A stretch of 13,334 bases of DNA from the NCBI GenBank assembly GCA_016718845.1, contig JADKCK010000030.1:1-13334 (forward strand), written 5' to 3'. This stretch comes from Sphingobacteriales bacterium (GTDB lineage: Bacteria > Bacteroidota > Bacteroidia > Chitinophagales > UBA2359). Numbering within the stretch: position 1 is the stretch's first letter; each line of letters starts with the position of its first letter. Below, piece by piece: positions 1 to 8,167 of this stretch. The position numbers were made by a program, and so were the translations under genes. The notes under the pieces were generated by a model. It ran no database searches, was not told the DNA's origin, and saw only the letters and a list, made by a program, of their open reading frames with translations.

Positions 1-47
1 AACCTATATTACCTCCTACTTAACATCAATCATAAAAACAACAACAC

Positions 48-575
48 ATGAAAATACTTAACTTCTTCCTAATTTGTTTCTCTTTTTTTTCTTACTGTAC
101 GCTTGCTTTTGCGCAAAGTACTACCTTTAGCACCGAACAAATAATTGTTGGATCTACGGCAAGTGGAGCCATAGGTGTAGATCCTGCCGATTTAGACAAT
201 GATGGCGACATGGATATAGTATCAGCTTCGACAGATGATAATATTGTAGCTTGGTACAAAAACAATGGTAGCGGCAATTTTGGTACCCAACAAATAATTA
301 CTACAACTGCAAATAAGCTAAATGATATTCATAGTGCTGATTTGGATAGTGATGGCGATATAGATGTACTATCTGCTGGTGATAAAATACTTTGGTACGA
401 GAACGATGGTAACGGCAATTTTAGCGACCCCAAAATCATTAAAATTGGCGGAAATACCAAATCTATTTATACCGCCGACCTAGATAATGATGGCGATATA
501 GATGTATTGTCGATTGGCAATGTAACAGCTTGGTACAAAAACGATGGCAACCAAATTTCGAACCTCTACAAATAG
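48..575 (+). CDS. Fragment 1: signal peptide and first three VCBS/FG-GAP repeats
   Basis: Frame with the true start: an ATG preceded by an A-rich, SD-less leader, as is usual in Bacteroidota. It holds the signal peptide and three calcium-loop repeats (DLDNDGDMDI, DLDSDGDIDV, DLDNDGDIDV). Homology ends at KNDGN near 552. The last residues (QISNLYK) are out-of-frame translation before a stop. Compared with sister repeats, which read GNGNF here, one base appears to be missing. Confidence 0.75.
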   Translation: MKILNFFLICFSFFSYCTLAFAQSTTFSTEQIIVGSTASGAIGVDPADLDNDGDMDIVSASTDDNIVAWYKNNGSGNFGTQQIITTTANKLNDIHSADLDSDGDIDVLSAGDKILWYENDGNGNFSDPKIIKIGGNTKSIYTADLDNDGDIDVLSIGNVTAWYKNDGNQISNLYK

Positions 576-1276
576 CAACAACAGGCGTTGCTTATGCGAT
601 CGGACAATTGATTTGTGCCGCTGACTTGGATAATGATGGTGATATAGATGTGCTGTCATTTTCTCAACGTGCTCTTGCTTCTTATACTATAGAGAATTTA
701 ATGCCGTGGTACGAAAACGATGGTAACGGCAACTTTGTTCTTCGAGAAGTTCTCAGTAGTTATTATAATGGTAATCCAAAAACTGTTCATGTTGCCGATT
801 TGGATAGCGATGGCGACATAGATATTTTATCAACTTATGTTGGACAAAGTGATGGAAGAATAAGTTGGTTGGAAAACGATGGTAGCGGCAATTTTAACTC
901 CCGACTACTCAGTTCCGGAGGTCTTCAATATCCACGGGCTGTATATGCCGCCGATTTAGACAATGATGGCGATATGGATGTACTGTCAACATCGGATGGT
1001 GATTATAAAATAGCTTGGTACGAAAACGACGGCAGTGGCAACTTTGGTACTCAACAACTTATCTCCAATAATGTCGTCAGTGCAAGGGCTATATCTGCCG
1101 CCGATTTGGATAATGATGGTGATATAGACGTATTATCGGCATCTTATGGTGATGATAAAATAGCTTGGTATAAAAATGACGGCAATGGCAACTTTGGTAG
1201 TCAACAACTTATTACTTTTTCTCTTGCCTCTGGAATAAGACATCGTATATGCCGCCGACTTGGACAACGATGGTAA
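530..1276 (+). CDS. Fragment 2: VCBS/FG-GAP repeats 4-7
   Basis: Continuation of the same protein in the next frame. True homology starts near 555. The TTG at 530 is only the first possible start in this frame and is unlikely to be used. It contains four repeats with DxDxDGDxD loops and the IAWYENDGSGNFGTQQL strand motif. Homology ends near 1240, where the YAADLDNDGN motif moves to another frame. The tail RICRRLGQRW is the out-of-frame reading of that motif. Confidence 0.7.
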   Translation: MVQKRWQPNFEPLQIATTGVAYAIGQLICAADLDNDGDIDVLSFSQRALASYTIENLMPWYENDGNGNFVLREVLSSYYNGNPKTVHVADLDSDGDIDILSTYVGQSDGRISWLENDGSGNFNSRLLSSGGLQYPRAVYAADLDNDGDMDVLSTSDGDYKIAWYENDGSGNFGTQQLISNNVVSARAISAADLDNDGDIDVLSASYGDDKIAWYKNDGNGNFGSQQLITFSLASGIRHRICRRLGQRW

Positions 1277-1856
1277 TATAGATGTATTATCGGCATCTGA
1301 AGAGGATAATAAAATAGCTTGGTACAAAAACAATGGTAATGGTGGGTTTGGTAACCAACAAATTATCACTACGGATGCCAATAAGGCAATGTATGTATAT
1401 GCTGCCGATTTGGATAATGATGATGATATAGATGTATTATCGTCTTCTTATGATGATGATAAAATAGCTTGGTATAAAAATGACGGCAATGGTGGGTTTG
1501 GTAACCAACAAATCATCTCTACGACTGCCGACTATTCATATTTTGTTTTTGCTGCCGATTTGGATAATGATGGCAATATAGATGTATTATCGCATGTTAG
1601 TGATAAAATAGTTTGGTACAAAAACGACGGCAATGGAAACTTTGGCAACCAACAAATCATCTCTGCGACTGCTGACTATTCACGTTTTGTTTCTGCTACC
1701 GATTTTGATAATGATGGCGATATAGATGTACTTAGTTTTGATGACAATGTAGTTTGGCACAAAAACGACGGTAATGGCAATTTTACTTCAGACAATATTC
1801 CTCTTGAGTTAGTTCAATCGAGGCAGCGTTTGTGCCGCCGATTTAGACAACGATAA
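1260..1856 (+). CDS. Fragment 3: VCBS/FG-GAP repeats 8-11
   Basis: Third piece of the propeller protein, with four repeats (loops DLDNDGNID, DLDNDDDID, DLDNDGNID, DFDNDGDID). The frame is already open at about 1245, where it reads VYAADLDNDGN. Homology ends near 1815. The tail RLCRRFRQR is again the out-of-frame reading of the next repeat's CAADLDNDN. Confidence 0.7.
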   Translation: MDNDGNIDVLSASEEDNKIAWYKNNGNGGFGNQQIITTDANKAMYVYAADLDNDDDIDVLSSSYDDDKIAWYKNDGNGGFGNQQIISTTADYSYFVFAADLDNDGNIDVLSHVSDKIVWYKNDGNGNFGNQQIISATADYSRFVSATDFDNDGDIDVLSFDDNVVWHKNDGNGNFTSDNIPLELVQSRQRLCRRFRQR

Positions 1857-2469
1857 CGATATAGATATACTAATAAATGCTTCTGCTACAGGTAGTAAAA
1901 TATTTTGGTACGAAAATGATGGTAACGGCAACTTTGGTGCTAACCGAATTATTAATACAATAGAAGAAAGAATGGAATTTATGACTACAGCCGATTTTGA
2001 CAACGATGGCAATATAGATGTATTGTCGTGCCTTAATAGATATGGCAGAGTAGATTGGTACAAAAACGATAGTAGTGGTAACTTTAGCGATCCACAAATA
2101 ATCTCTATTGCTAACGCCACTATATCACCTATTTATACCGCCGATTTTGACAACGATGGCGATATAGATGTATTGTCGGCTTCTTATAATTATGATAAAA
2201 TAGCTTGGTACAAAAATTTATTAATCAATATAGACACTAACAACAATGATATAGGTATCAAAGTTTATCCTAATCCCGTTAAAAATGTACTATATGTAGA
2301 GCAAGATGTTGCCATGCCAACCAGCTACATATTGTACAACACCGCCGGAAGTATTGTGTTACAAGGTAGTTTTGCTACGCTAACCAAAACTATCTCGGTA
2401 GAAAATTTGCCCAGAGGCATGTATTATTTGCAAATGAACGGAGAGGTATTTAAAGTAGTGAAATTTTAA
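1830..2469 (+). CDS. Fragment 4: VCBS/FG-GAP repeats 12-14 and T9SS sorting domain
   Basis: Final piece. Homology begins near 1830 (VCAADLDNDNDIDIL), upstream of the first ATG in this frame at 1972. It holds three repeats, then a C-terminal domain of about 75 residues beginning VYPNPVKNVLYVEQ and containing ILYNTAGSIVLQG and LPRGMYYLQM. This matches the Bacteroidota type A por-secretion sorting signal, which is cleaved off after outer-membrane export. It ends in KVVKF and a TAA stop. Confidence 0.75.
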
Positions 2470-2515
2470 TCGAACCAATTTATCTGTAAAATGCTAATAC
2501 TACCCCATAATCCCC

Positions 2516-2558
2516 AACCCGAGCATCAACCTAAACAAGTTTGATGCTCGGGTTTTTT
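2516..2558 (+). terminator. Rho-independent terminator after the propeller gene
   Basis: Perfect 14-bp stem (AACCCGAGCATCAA at 2516-2529 pairing with TTGATGCTCGGGTT at 2541-2554), an 11-nt loop and a T run to 2558. It lies 46 bases after the stop of the upstream gene. Confidence 0.9.
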
Positions 2559-2771
2559 ATCAAACAACATTTTTGTTTAGGTAATAAGCAATAGTGTCAT
2601 TGTTTTGTTAAACATTGTTCAAATGTTGCACAAAAAGTTTTGGTAGATACACCTAATGCCTTTGAAATAGTATATTTACACCCCTTTTCAAAAAGCCTAA
2701 AGCCTTGTAAGAGATACATCACTCCTTCACTATTTCACTCCTTCACCATTTTACAATATTTCCATCTTTTT
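2559..2771. other. Intergenic region with no convincing feature
   Basis: AT-rich leader of the amidase gene. TATATTTA at 2671-2678 is one base off the Bacteroidota -7 box TAnnTTTG, but no TTG lies at the proper distance upstream, so no promoter is called. The frame of the amidase gene is open back to 2640, but the extension lacks a signal peptide and does not look coding. Confidence 0.4.
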
Positions 2772-3056
2772 ATGAACAAAAAAACTTACTTAAGTTTGTT
2801 ATTGTGGCTATTTAGTGTTTGCGTCATTGCGCAAACCGCCAACAAACAAACCCCCGATTTGGCGTTTAACCACCAATACGACAGCTATTTCCAAACGGCA
2901 TGCCACTACCCCAACGGGCGGTTTATTAGAGGCTATTGCCTATACCAACACCCGCATGTATCACCTAAGCCCCACACCCGAACACAGCAGTTGTATGGGC
3001 TTGCCAGTCTATTATGGGGTGATGGGCTTGGTCGAGAACGGCAAAGGCTGGTTTAG
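2772..3056 (+). CDS. Amidase fragment 1: signal peptide
   Basis: The start ATG at 2772 gives MNKKTYLSLLLWLFSVCVIA with likely cleavage before QT: a positively charged N-terminus, a hydrophobic core and small residues at the cleavage site. The mature start (DLAFNHQYDSYFQTA) is in this frame. After about 2903 the frame is lost, and the last 50 residues are out-of-frame. Restoring about two bases at GCATGCC would rejoin it to the next fragment. Confidence 0.65.
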   Translation: MNKKTYLSLLLWLFSVCVIAQTANKQTPDLAFNHQYDSYFQTACHYPNGRFIRGYCLYQHPHVSPKPHTRTQQLYGLASLLWGDGLGRERQRLV

Positions 3057-4233
3057 AAACAACCTATTAAGCGCCGCACAAACGGCACATGTAGATGCCA
3101 ATTTAATGAAGCAATCGCCCGAAGCCAACATTTTGGCTTTTGCCGATTATATAAACAACCTGATACAGCAAAACAACGCCACCGCCGCCAACCCATTGGC
3201 ATTGGCACAAGTAATACGTTTGGCAAGCGAACTGCCCTACAACCAAGCACATGTTGCCAACGATTTTGCGATGAACAGCCACCTTTACTCGGTGTTTTAT
3301 TTTCTGAACAACACTAATTTTCAGGAAGCCTATCAGTTGCCCAAATACCAATTTAACCTAAAACAAATTTTTGGCGATAACTATGGCATGGTAACAGCCA
3401 ACCAATTAGACCTTACCCAAGAGTTTGTACATAACACCACCCCCAACACGCCACAACTACAACAGTTGGCTTGTACTATGCCAACAGGACCCAAAGAGTA
3501 CAGCGCCGCCGTAACTTTTGACGCCCCCGATGCGGCTAATTATAGCACCGTAACTATTGCCCCCTACACCATTGCCATTCACGATGTTGAAGGCTCGTAT
3601 GCAAGCTGCATATCGTGGTTTAATAACCCCGCGGCTTCAGTATCTGCCCATTATGTGATGCGCTCTTTTGATGGGCAAGTAACCCAAATGGTGTGCCACC
3701 GAAACAGAGCCTATCATGTAGCCGCCGAAAACTCGTATGCAGTAGGCATCGAACACGAGGGCTTTGTAGCACAAGGCGAGGTTTGGTACACTGGTGCCAT
3801 GTATCAATCGTCGGCAAACCTTTGCAAATTTATCGCCGCCGATATGGGTATCAATAAACTACAAACTTACGATGGTCCTCCAATTTCGGGCTTGTCGGCA
3901 ATGAGCCACACTTGTACTAAAATTAAAGGACACCAAATGTTTCCGAACAACAGCCACAACGACCCCGGACCGGGTTGGGACTGGCCCCGCTTCTACAAAC
4001 TTATCAACGATGTAATGCCTACACCGAGCGTATCAACGGCTACCTCTGGCACGGTCTACGACTCGGGCGGCTCGGCGGCTAACTACACCGACGAAGAGCG
4101 AAGCACGTGGCGCATACAACCCACCAGCGGAGCATCGGCTATAACCCTTACTTTTACCGCCTGGACAAGAAAACGCCCACGATTATTTGTGGATTTACGA
4201 CAGAGCCAACGAAAATGGCGCATTAATCGGTAA
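2815..4233 (+). CDS. Amidase fragment 2: catalytic amidase_2 domain and start of CUB 1
   Basis: True coding sequence begins near 2905 (GGLLEAIAYTNTRMYHLSP); the part before that is a shadow of the signal-peptide frame. The amidase core carries the first zinc histidine in AIHDVEG (codon 3580-3582), the segment YAVGIEHEG, and the C-terminal metal-binding SHNDPGPGWDW (His at 3955-3957, Asp at 3961-3963). This is the usual layout of N-acetylmuramoyl-L-alanine amidases related to PGRP and T7 lysozyme. A CUB domain follows (GTVYDSGGSAANYTDEERSTW) and is cut at ITLTFTA near 4162. The remaining residues (WTRKRPRL...) are out-of-frame. Confidence 0.8.
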   Translation: MFASLRKPPTNKPPIWRLTTNTTAISKRHATTPTGGLLEAIAYTNTRMYHLSPTPEHSSCMGLPVYYGVMGLVENGKGWFRNNLLSAAQTAHVDANLMKQSPEANILAFADYINNLIQQNNATAANPLALAQVIRLASELPYNQAHVANDFAMNSHLYSVFYFLNNTNFQEAYQLPKYQFNLKQIFGDNYGMVTANQLDLTQEFVHNTTPNTPQLQQLACTMPTGPKEYSAAVTFDAPDAANYSTVTIAPYTIAIHDVEGSYASCISWFNNPAASVSAHYVMRSFDGQVTQMVCHRNRAYHVAAENSYAVGIEHEGFVAQGEVWYTGAMYQSSANLCKFIAADMGINKLQTYDGPPISGLSAMSHTCTKIKGHQMFPNNSHNDPGPGWDWPRFYKLINDVMPTPSVSTATSGTVYDSGGSAANYTDEERSTWRIQPTSGASAITLTFTAWTRKRPRLFVDLRQSQRKWRINR

Positions 4234-4381
4234 ATATCAGGCACAAGCCCGGAACCGTTACCGCCTGGTGGTGCTATATTTATGGAGTTTAGGTCGGATT
4301 GTGCTACTAACCAAGCAGGCTGGGCAGCTAATTACACCAGTACCACTACACCTGCTACTTGCCCTATCCCCACCACCTTAG
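4187..4381 (+). pseudogene. CUB 1 fragment in a shifted frame
   Basis: Only the first 17 residues (LWIYDRANENGALIGKY, to about 4237) are real: they are the CUB motif that follows ITLTFTA in the previous fragment. The next part, SGTSP...GGAIFMEFRSDC, is back in the earlier frame. About two bases are missing near 4163-4176 and one near 4238. The rest of this open frame is a shadow. Confidence 0.5.
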
Positions 4382-6276
4382 CTGCCACCCCAACTGCCCT
4401 TACTGCCAACCTTAGCTGGGCGGCTGTTAGCGGCGTATCGGCTTACGAGGTATCGTTTAAACGCACCACCGCCAGCACTTGGAGTACCTACACAGCTACC
4501 ACAAACAGCTACGTGGCAACAGGCTTAACAGCAGGTGCCAGCTACGAATGGCGTGTGCGCTCGGCGTGCAGCGGAGCTACTTACTCGGGCTATGCAGGTG
4601 CCGCATTTATTACCACCGATGCCCCCACTACCCAAATTGGCACGGGTGCTATTACCGTTAACCAATGCGAAGGCGTATTTAAAGATTCGGGAGGTAGCAG
4701 TTGGAACTATAACCACTACGAAGACTGGACATACACCATTGCCCCAACAGGCTCGACAGGTGTTACTATGGTGTTTAGCAGTTTTAACATCGAGGCAAAT
4801 TACGATTATCTGCGTATTTATAATGGTCCTACTACCGCATCGCCACTTATTGGTACTTATACGGGTACTACATCGCCCGGCACTGTTACGGCATCGAGCG
4901 GCGTAATGACCCTGCGTTTTACATCGGACAATGCCACTTATGCCGCAGGTTGGGAAGCCACTTGGACATGCGTTGCAGCCCCATCTTGTACCATTGCATC
5001 GACAGTAAACGCCCTTAGCGGCTTTAAAACCGACGATTTTACCGCCAACTTTACCGACAACGCCTGCACAGGCACCGCTACCCGCTTTTATCAAGTACAA
5101 GATTATAACCAAACCGATTGGCGATGTAATGCCGCCGCAGGTTTTTTCAACGACTCGTTTATAGGCACTACCCTTAGCACCGAATGGACAAGCAACAGCG
5201 GCACATGGAGCAACAGCAGCAACACCCTTTATCAAGCCGACGATGCTACGCCATCGGGCGATAATACCAACATCTATACCCCACTTACCCAAGCCAACAA
5301 CGCAACTTATTTATATACATGGAGCGATATGATAAGCGGCACAGGCACTAACCGACGTGCAGGCTTACATTGGTTTTGTGATGATGCTACGCAAAGCAAT
5401 CGTGGTAACTCGTACTTTATTTATTACCGCGTTGATAACGACAAAATGCAACTCTACAAAGTAACTGCCAACGTGTTTACGATGGTGTTAGAGGTAGCTG
5501 CTACCGTTGACCCCAACGTTTGGTATACGCACAAAGTGTTGTATAACCCCACCACAGGTAAGGTAGATATTTACCGCAACAACACCTTTATTGGCACTTG
5601 GACAGATACGGCACCACTAACATCGGGCAATAGTATATCGGTGCGCAGCGGTAATTGCAAATACAATGTAGATAACTTGCAGGTGTTTAAATCGCGAAGC
5701 ACCACTACTGCACCCGTTAGCTTAGGTAGTGCAGCGGCTGATATGGTGCGTTATCAAAGCCCCAATGCCACCACCAACAGCGGGCAAATTAGCACTTTAC
5801 TACTAAGCAACAACACTTGGACAAACACCGACACCAAAGGTTTTTTGGTAGATTGGACAGCCCCAAGTACCACTACCATAAACGACGGCACAGCCGCTGA
5901 TGTAGATATAACCACATCTGCCAATACCTTATCTGCCAACTGGGCAGCCGCTACCGATGCCAACTCGGGCATTACCACCTACGAATACAGCATTGGAACC
6001 ACCGCCGGAGCTACCAATACCTTATCTTGGACAAACAACGGTACTGCCACCGCCTTTACACAAACAGGTTTGGTATTATCCTATGGGCAAACCTATTACG
6101 TAAATGTACGTGCCACCAATGGTGCAGGACTAACCAGCATAAGTAGCAGCGATGGCATACTATTGCCTTGCGATATGGCAAGTAATTTAGCAGTTAGCAG
6201 CATTACTACTACCAGTGCAAGCGTTGCTTGGACAGCCGTAAGCGGGGCAACATCGTATACGGTGCGTTACCGCTAG
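4282..6276 (+). CDS. Amidase fragment 3: CUB end, FN3, CUB 2, LamG-like and FN3 units
   Basis: The frame is open from about 4240 and starts with the end of CUB 1 (MEFRSDCATNQAGWAANY). An FN3-like module follows (LSWAAVSGVSAYEVSFKR ... YEWRVRSACSG). A complete CUB domain comes next (CEGVFKDSGGSSWNYNHYEDW ... YDYLRIYNGPTTASPLIGTY ... LRFTSDNATYAAGWEATW). Then comes a segment of about 185 residues (FFNDSFIGTTLSTEW ... NTFIGTWTDT ... YNVDNLQVFKS), typical of LamG/concanavalin-like beta-sandwiches. It ends with a fold of the form TYEYSIGTTAGATNT...YYVNVRATNGAG and the first unit of the FN3 array. It stops at TAG 6274-6276 inside a damaged repeat. The domain names come from motif recognition; the LamG-like call is the least certain. 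Confidence 0.75.
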   Translation: MEFRSDCATNQAGWAANYTSTTTPATCPIPTTLAATPTALTANLSWAAVSGVSAYEVSFKRTTASTWSTYTATTNSYVATGLTAGASYEWRVRSACSGATYSGYAGAAFITTDAPTTQIGTGAITVNQCEGVFKDSGGSSWNYNHYEDWTYTIAPTGSTGVTMVFSSFNIEANYDYLRIYNGPTTASPLIGTYTGTTSPGTVTASSGVMTLRFTSDNATYAAGWEATWTCVAAPSCTIASTVNALSGFKTDDFTANFTDNACTGTATRFYQVQDYNQTDWRCNAAAGFFNDSFIGTTLSTEWTSNSGTWSNSSNTLYQADDATPSGDNTNIYTPLTQANNATYLYTWSDMISGTGTNRRAGLHWFCDDATQSNRGNSYFIYYRVDNDKMQLYKVTANVFTMVLEVAATVDPNVWYTHKVLYNPTTGKVDIYRNNTFIGTWTDTAPLTSGNSISVRSGNCKYNVDNLQVFKSRSTTTAPVSLGSAAADMVRYQSPNATTNSGQISTLLLSNNTWTNTDTKGFLVDWTAPSTTTINDGTAADVDITTSANTLSANWAAATDANSGITTYEYSIGTTAGATNTLSWTNNGTATAFTQTGLVLSYGQTYYVNVRATNGAGLTSISSSDGILLPCDMASNLAVSSITTTSASVAWTAVSGATSYTVRYR

Positions 6277-7690
6277 GGCGGCAAGTTGCACCCCCTAGGG
6301 CAAGTGGCTACCGTGCAGTGGTAGAAGTGCCTATACGGCATCGACTTTTCTACCTAACACCTTGCAACACACCAACGGGTGTTGCGGTTAGCACATTACT
6401 ACTAGTGCAAGCGTTGCTTGGACAGCCGTAAGCGGGGCAACATCGTATACGGTGCGTTACCGCATAGTAGGGGCAGCCACTTGGATAACCACATCAACCA
6501 CCAATACGCTTGCCCTAAGTAGCCTAACCAGCAGCAGCAACTACGAGGTACAAGTAGCTACCGTTTGCGCCAGCGGTACAAGTGCCTATACGGCATCGAG
6601 CAATTTTACTACGCTAACACCTTGCAACACACCAACGGGTGTTGCGGTTAGCAGCATTACTACTACCAGTGCAAGCGTTACTTGGACAGCCGTAAGCGGG
6701 GCAACATCATACGGCATACGTTACCGCATAGTAGGGGCAGCCACTTGGATAACTGCCACATCAACCACCAATACGCGTGCCTTAAGCAGCCTAACAAGCA
6801 GCAGCAACTACGAGGTACAAGTGGCTACCGTTTGTGCCAGCGGTACAAGTGCATATACGGCATCAACCAATTTTACTACGTTAACACCTTGCAACACACC
6901 AACGGGTGTTGCGGTTAGCAGCATTACTACTACCAGTGCAAGCGTTACTTGGACAGCCGTAAGCGGGGCAACATCATACGGCATACGTTACCGCATTGTG
7001 GGTGCAGCAAGTTGGACAACTGCCACATCAACCACCAATACGCGTGCCTTAAGCAGCCTAACAAGCAGCAGCAACTACGAGGTACAAATAAGGTCGGGTT
7101 GTGCCAGTGGCAACAGCGGTTACTCGGCATCAACCAATTTTACTACCCTAACAAGCTGTGGTGTGCCAACAAATGTTGCGGTTAGTAATGTTACTGCTAC
7201 GGGTGCTACTATTACTTGGACAGCCGTAAGCGGGGCAACATCATACGGCATACGTTACCGCATTGTGGGTGCCGCAAGTTGGACAACTGCCACATCAACC
7301 ACCAATACGCGTGCCTTAAGCAGCCTAACAAGCAGCAGCAACTACGAAGTGCAAATAAGGTCGGTTTGTGCCAGTGGCAACAGCGGTTATACGGCATCGG
7401 TAACTTTTACTACCTTAACAAGTTGTGGTGTGCCTACTGGCTTATTTACCAACCAACTAACCACCACCGATGCCAAAGTAAACTGGACAGCCGTTAGTAG
7501 TGCAACAAGCTACACCGTGCAACGCCGAGCCGTAGGTAGTGCCACTTGGTTAAGTACTACCTCAACGGTTAATTACAAATACCTTGGCGGATTTACAGCT
7601 TGTACCAACTACGAATGGCGTGTAAGAGCTACTTGCCCATCGGGTACGGGTGCCTATACTGCGGTTAATAATTTTACCACCACTGGTTGT
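6180..7690 (+). repeat. Tandem FN3-like repeats, 267-bp period
   Basis: The landmark TTGGACAGCCG recurs at 6228, 6418, 6682, 6949 and 7216, with a diverged CTGGACAGCCG at 7483. Spacing is 190, 264, 267, 267 and 267 bp, or 89 codons per full unit. Each unit encodes NVAVSSITTTSASVTWTAVS, GIRYRIVGAA and YEVQVATVCASG strands ending in FTTLTPC. Units at 6682-7216 are nearly identical in DNA, which indicates recent amplification or gene conversion; the last unit is more diverged. Confidence 0.9.
6265..6417 (+). other. Degraded FN3 repeat unit
   Basis: Between two CGTTACCGC landmarks (6265 and 6455) this unit is only 190 bp instead of about 267. Recognisable pieces of the normal unit (AGTGGCTACCGT, AGTGCCTATACGGCATCGA, CTAACACCTTGCAACAC) survive in the right order with bases missing between them. 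The following GGTTAGCACATTACTACTAG also lacks four bases compared with its sisters. It introduces TAG 6274-6276 and shifts the frame. This is a true decay or a poor consensus across collapsed repeats. Confidence 0.7.
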
Positions 7691-8014
7691 GGAGCAAGCC
7701 CCATGATAGACAATAACACCCCTACCAACATGAGCAAAGCCGATGCCGAAACACTTACGCAACTTAGGCTACAACCCAACCCCGCCCGCGATTATGCCGA
7801 GTTATTGTACGATACCGACATAGCTACCAATGTAATACTAACTATTAGCGATGTAACAGGCAAAACCATTAGCCAAGAAACAAGAAACCTAACAGAAGGC
7901 GAAAACCGCTTAACACTAAATTTAAGTAACTTGCAAGGCGGCTATTATTTGGTGACAATAACTAACCCAACTCAAATGCAAACACAATATGCCCGCTTGG
8001 TTGTATTGAGATAA
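6452..8014 (+). CDS. Amidase fragment 4: FN3 array and T9SS sorting domain
   Basis: Open frame with about five FN3-like modules followed by a sorting domain. The module homology is in frame from about 6405 (SASVAWTAVSGATSYTVRYR), so the GTG at 6452 is not a natural start. After the last module (CPSGTGAYTAVNNFTTTGCG) a linker leads to LRLQPNPARDYAELLYDTD, ISDVTGKTISQE, LSNLQGGYYLVTITN and a final LVVLR: a type A T9SS signal of about 80 residues. Two stacked terminators follow. Confidence 0.8.
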   Translation: MRYRIVGAATWITTSTTNTLALSSLTSSSNYEVQVATVCASGTSAYTASSNFTTLTPCNTPTGVAVSSITTTSASVTWTAVSGATSYGIRYRIVGAATWITATSTTNTRALSSLTSSSNYEVQVATVCASGTSAYTASTNFTTLTPCNTPTGVAVSSITTTSASVTWTAVSGATSYGIRYRIVGAASWTTATSTTNTRALSSLTSSSNYEVQIRSGCASGNSGYSASTNFTTLTSCGVPTNVAVSNVTATGATITWTAVSGATSYGIRYRIVGAASWTTATSTTNTRALSSLTSSSNYEVQIRSVCASGNSGYTASVTFTTLTSCGVPTGLFTNQLTTTDAKVNWTAVSSATSYTVQRRAVGSATWLSTTSTVNYKYLGGFTACTNYEWRVRATCPSGTGAYTAVNNFTTTGCGASPMIDNNTPTNMSKADAETLTQLRLQPNPARDYAELLYDTDIATNVILTISDVTGKTISQETRNLTEGENRLTLNLSNLQGGYYLVTITNPTQMQTQYARLVVLR

Positions 8015-8040
8015 TGTTTTGTTGAAGGTTAAACCAATAA

Positions 8041-8084
8041 AAAAACTACCCAGAACCTATTACGGTTTATGGGTAGTTTTTTTT
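8041..8084. terminator. Terminator after the amidase gene
   Basis: 12-bp stem, AAAAACTACCCA (8041-8052) pairing with TGGGTAGTTTTT (8070-8081), with an inner AACC/GGTT pairing in the loop and a T run to 8084. It lies 27 bases after the stop. The A tract on the left makes it potentially bidirectional. Confidence 0.85.
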
Positions 8085-8120
8085 GTGTGAAAAGGGTGTT
8101 TTTTTAACCACTTTAAAAAC

Positions 8121-8154
8121 AAAAACAGCCACTTATAAAAGCGGCTGTTTTTTT
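8121..8154. terminator. Terminator between convergent genes, mainly serving the - strand gene
   Basis: AAAAACAGCC (8121-8130) pairs with GGCTGTTTTT (8143-8152). Read on the - strand it sits about 15 bases past the stop at 8168 and ends in a T run, so it fits the gene at 8168-8902. It also has a T run on the + strand and could back up the terminator at 8041. Confidence 0.8.
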
Positions 8155-8167
8155 ATGGATAGCATAA

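Larger units (their letters stand above)
48..2469 (+). pseudogene. T9SS-secreted FG-GAP/VCBS beta-propeller protein, frameshifted
   Basis: One ancestral gene now spread over three frames. It starts with a signal peptide (MKILNFFLICFSFFSYC..., likely cleaved after AFA before QS), so the product is exported. It continues with 14 copies of a roughly 45-60 residue unit whose core is AADLDNDGDIDVLS followed by IAWYKNDGNGNFG. The DxDxDGDxD core is the calcium-binding loop of FG-GAP/VCBS repeats, which in known families form blades of beta-propellers; 14 units would make two seven-bladed propellers (inference). It ends in a type A por-secretion sorting domain. Frame changes occur near 555, 1240 and 1815, each inside or just before a repeat whose sequence continues perfectly in the new frame. 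The breaks are therefore recent mutations or sequence errors. The role is unknown; adhesion or surface binding is plausible. No promoter is visible in the 47 bases upstream. Confidence 0.85.
2772..8014 (+). pseudogene. T9SS-secreted multidomain N-acetylmuramoyl-L-alanine amidase, frameshifted
   Basis: An ancestral gene of about 5.2 kb (about 1,740 codons). Order of parts: signal peptide; a region of about 230 residues with helical character; amidase_2-type zinc amidase (about 3550-4010); CUB domain (4023-4340); FN3-like domain (4375-4615); second CUB domain (4654-4975); LamG/concanavalin-like domain (about 5140-5690); further FN3-like units (about 5850 onwards); a tandem FN3 array; and a T9SS type A sorting domain (about 7740-8011). 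The enzyme would cleave the bond between muramic acid and L-alanine in peptidoglycan outside the cell. The CUB, LamG and FN3 parts suggest polymer or cell-surface binding. Reading-frame breaks occur near 2905, at 4160-4260 and at 6265-6400. They fall in conserved domain sequence and look like base losses. It is either a pseudogene or a poorly resolved assembly. Confidence 0.8.

Noticed and set aside
2637..2678. Promoter for the amidase gene (TTTTGG and TATATTTA)
   Set aside because: The spacing between the two elements is about 28 bases instead of 19-20, and the -7 box misses its final G.
4525..5292. 255-codon antisense frame opposite the FN3/CUB/LamG region
   Set aside because: The + strand carries recognisable CUB and FN3 motifs; the antisense translation is Cys/Gly-rich without motifs and arises from codon bias.
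48..8014. Programmed ribosomal frameshifting in the two secreted genes
   Set aside because: The breaks lack a shared slippery heptamer and occur at many sites; random small indels explain them better.
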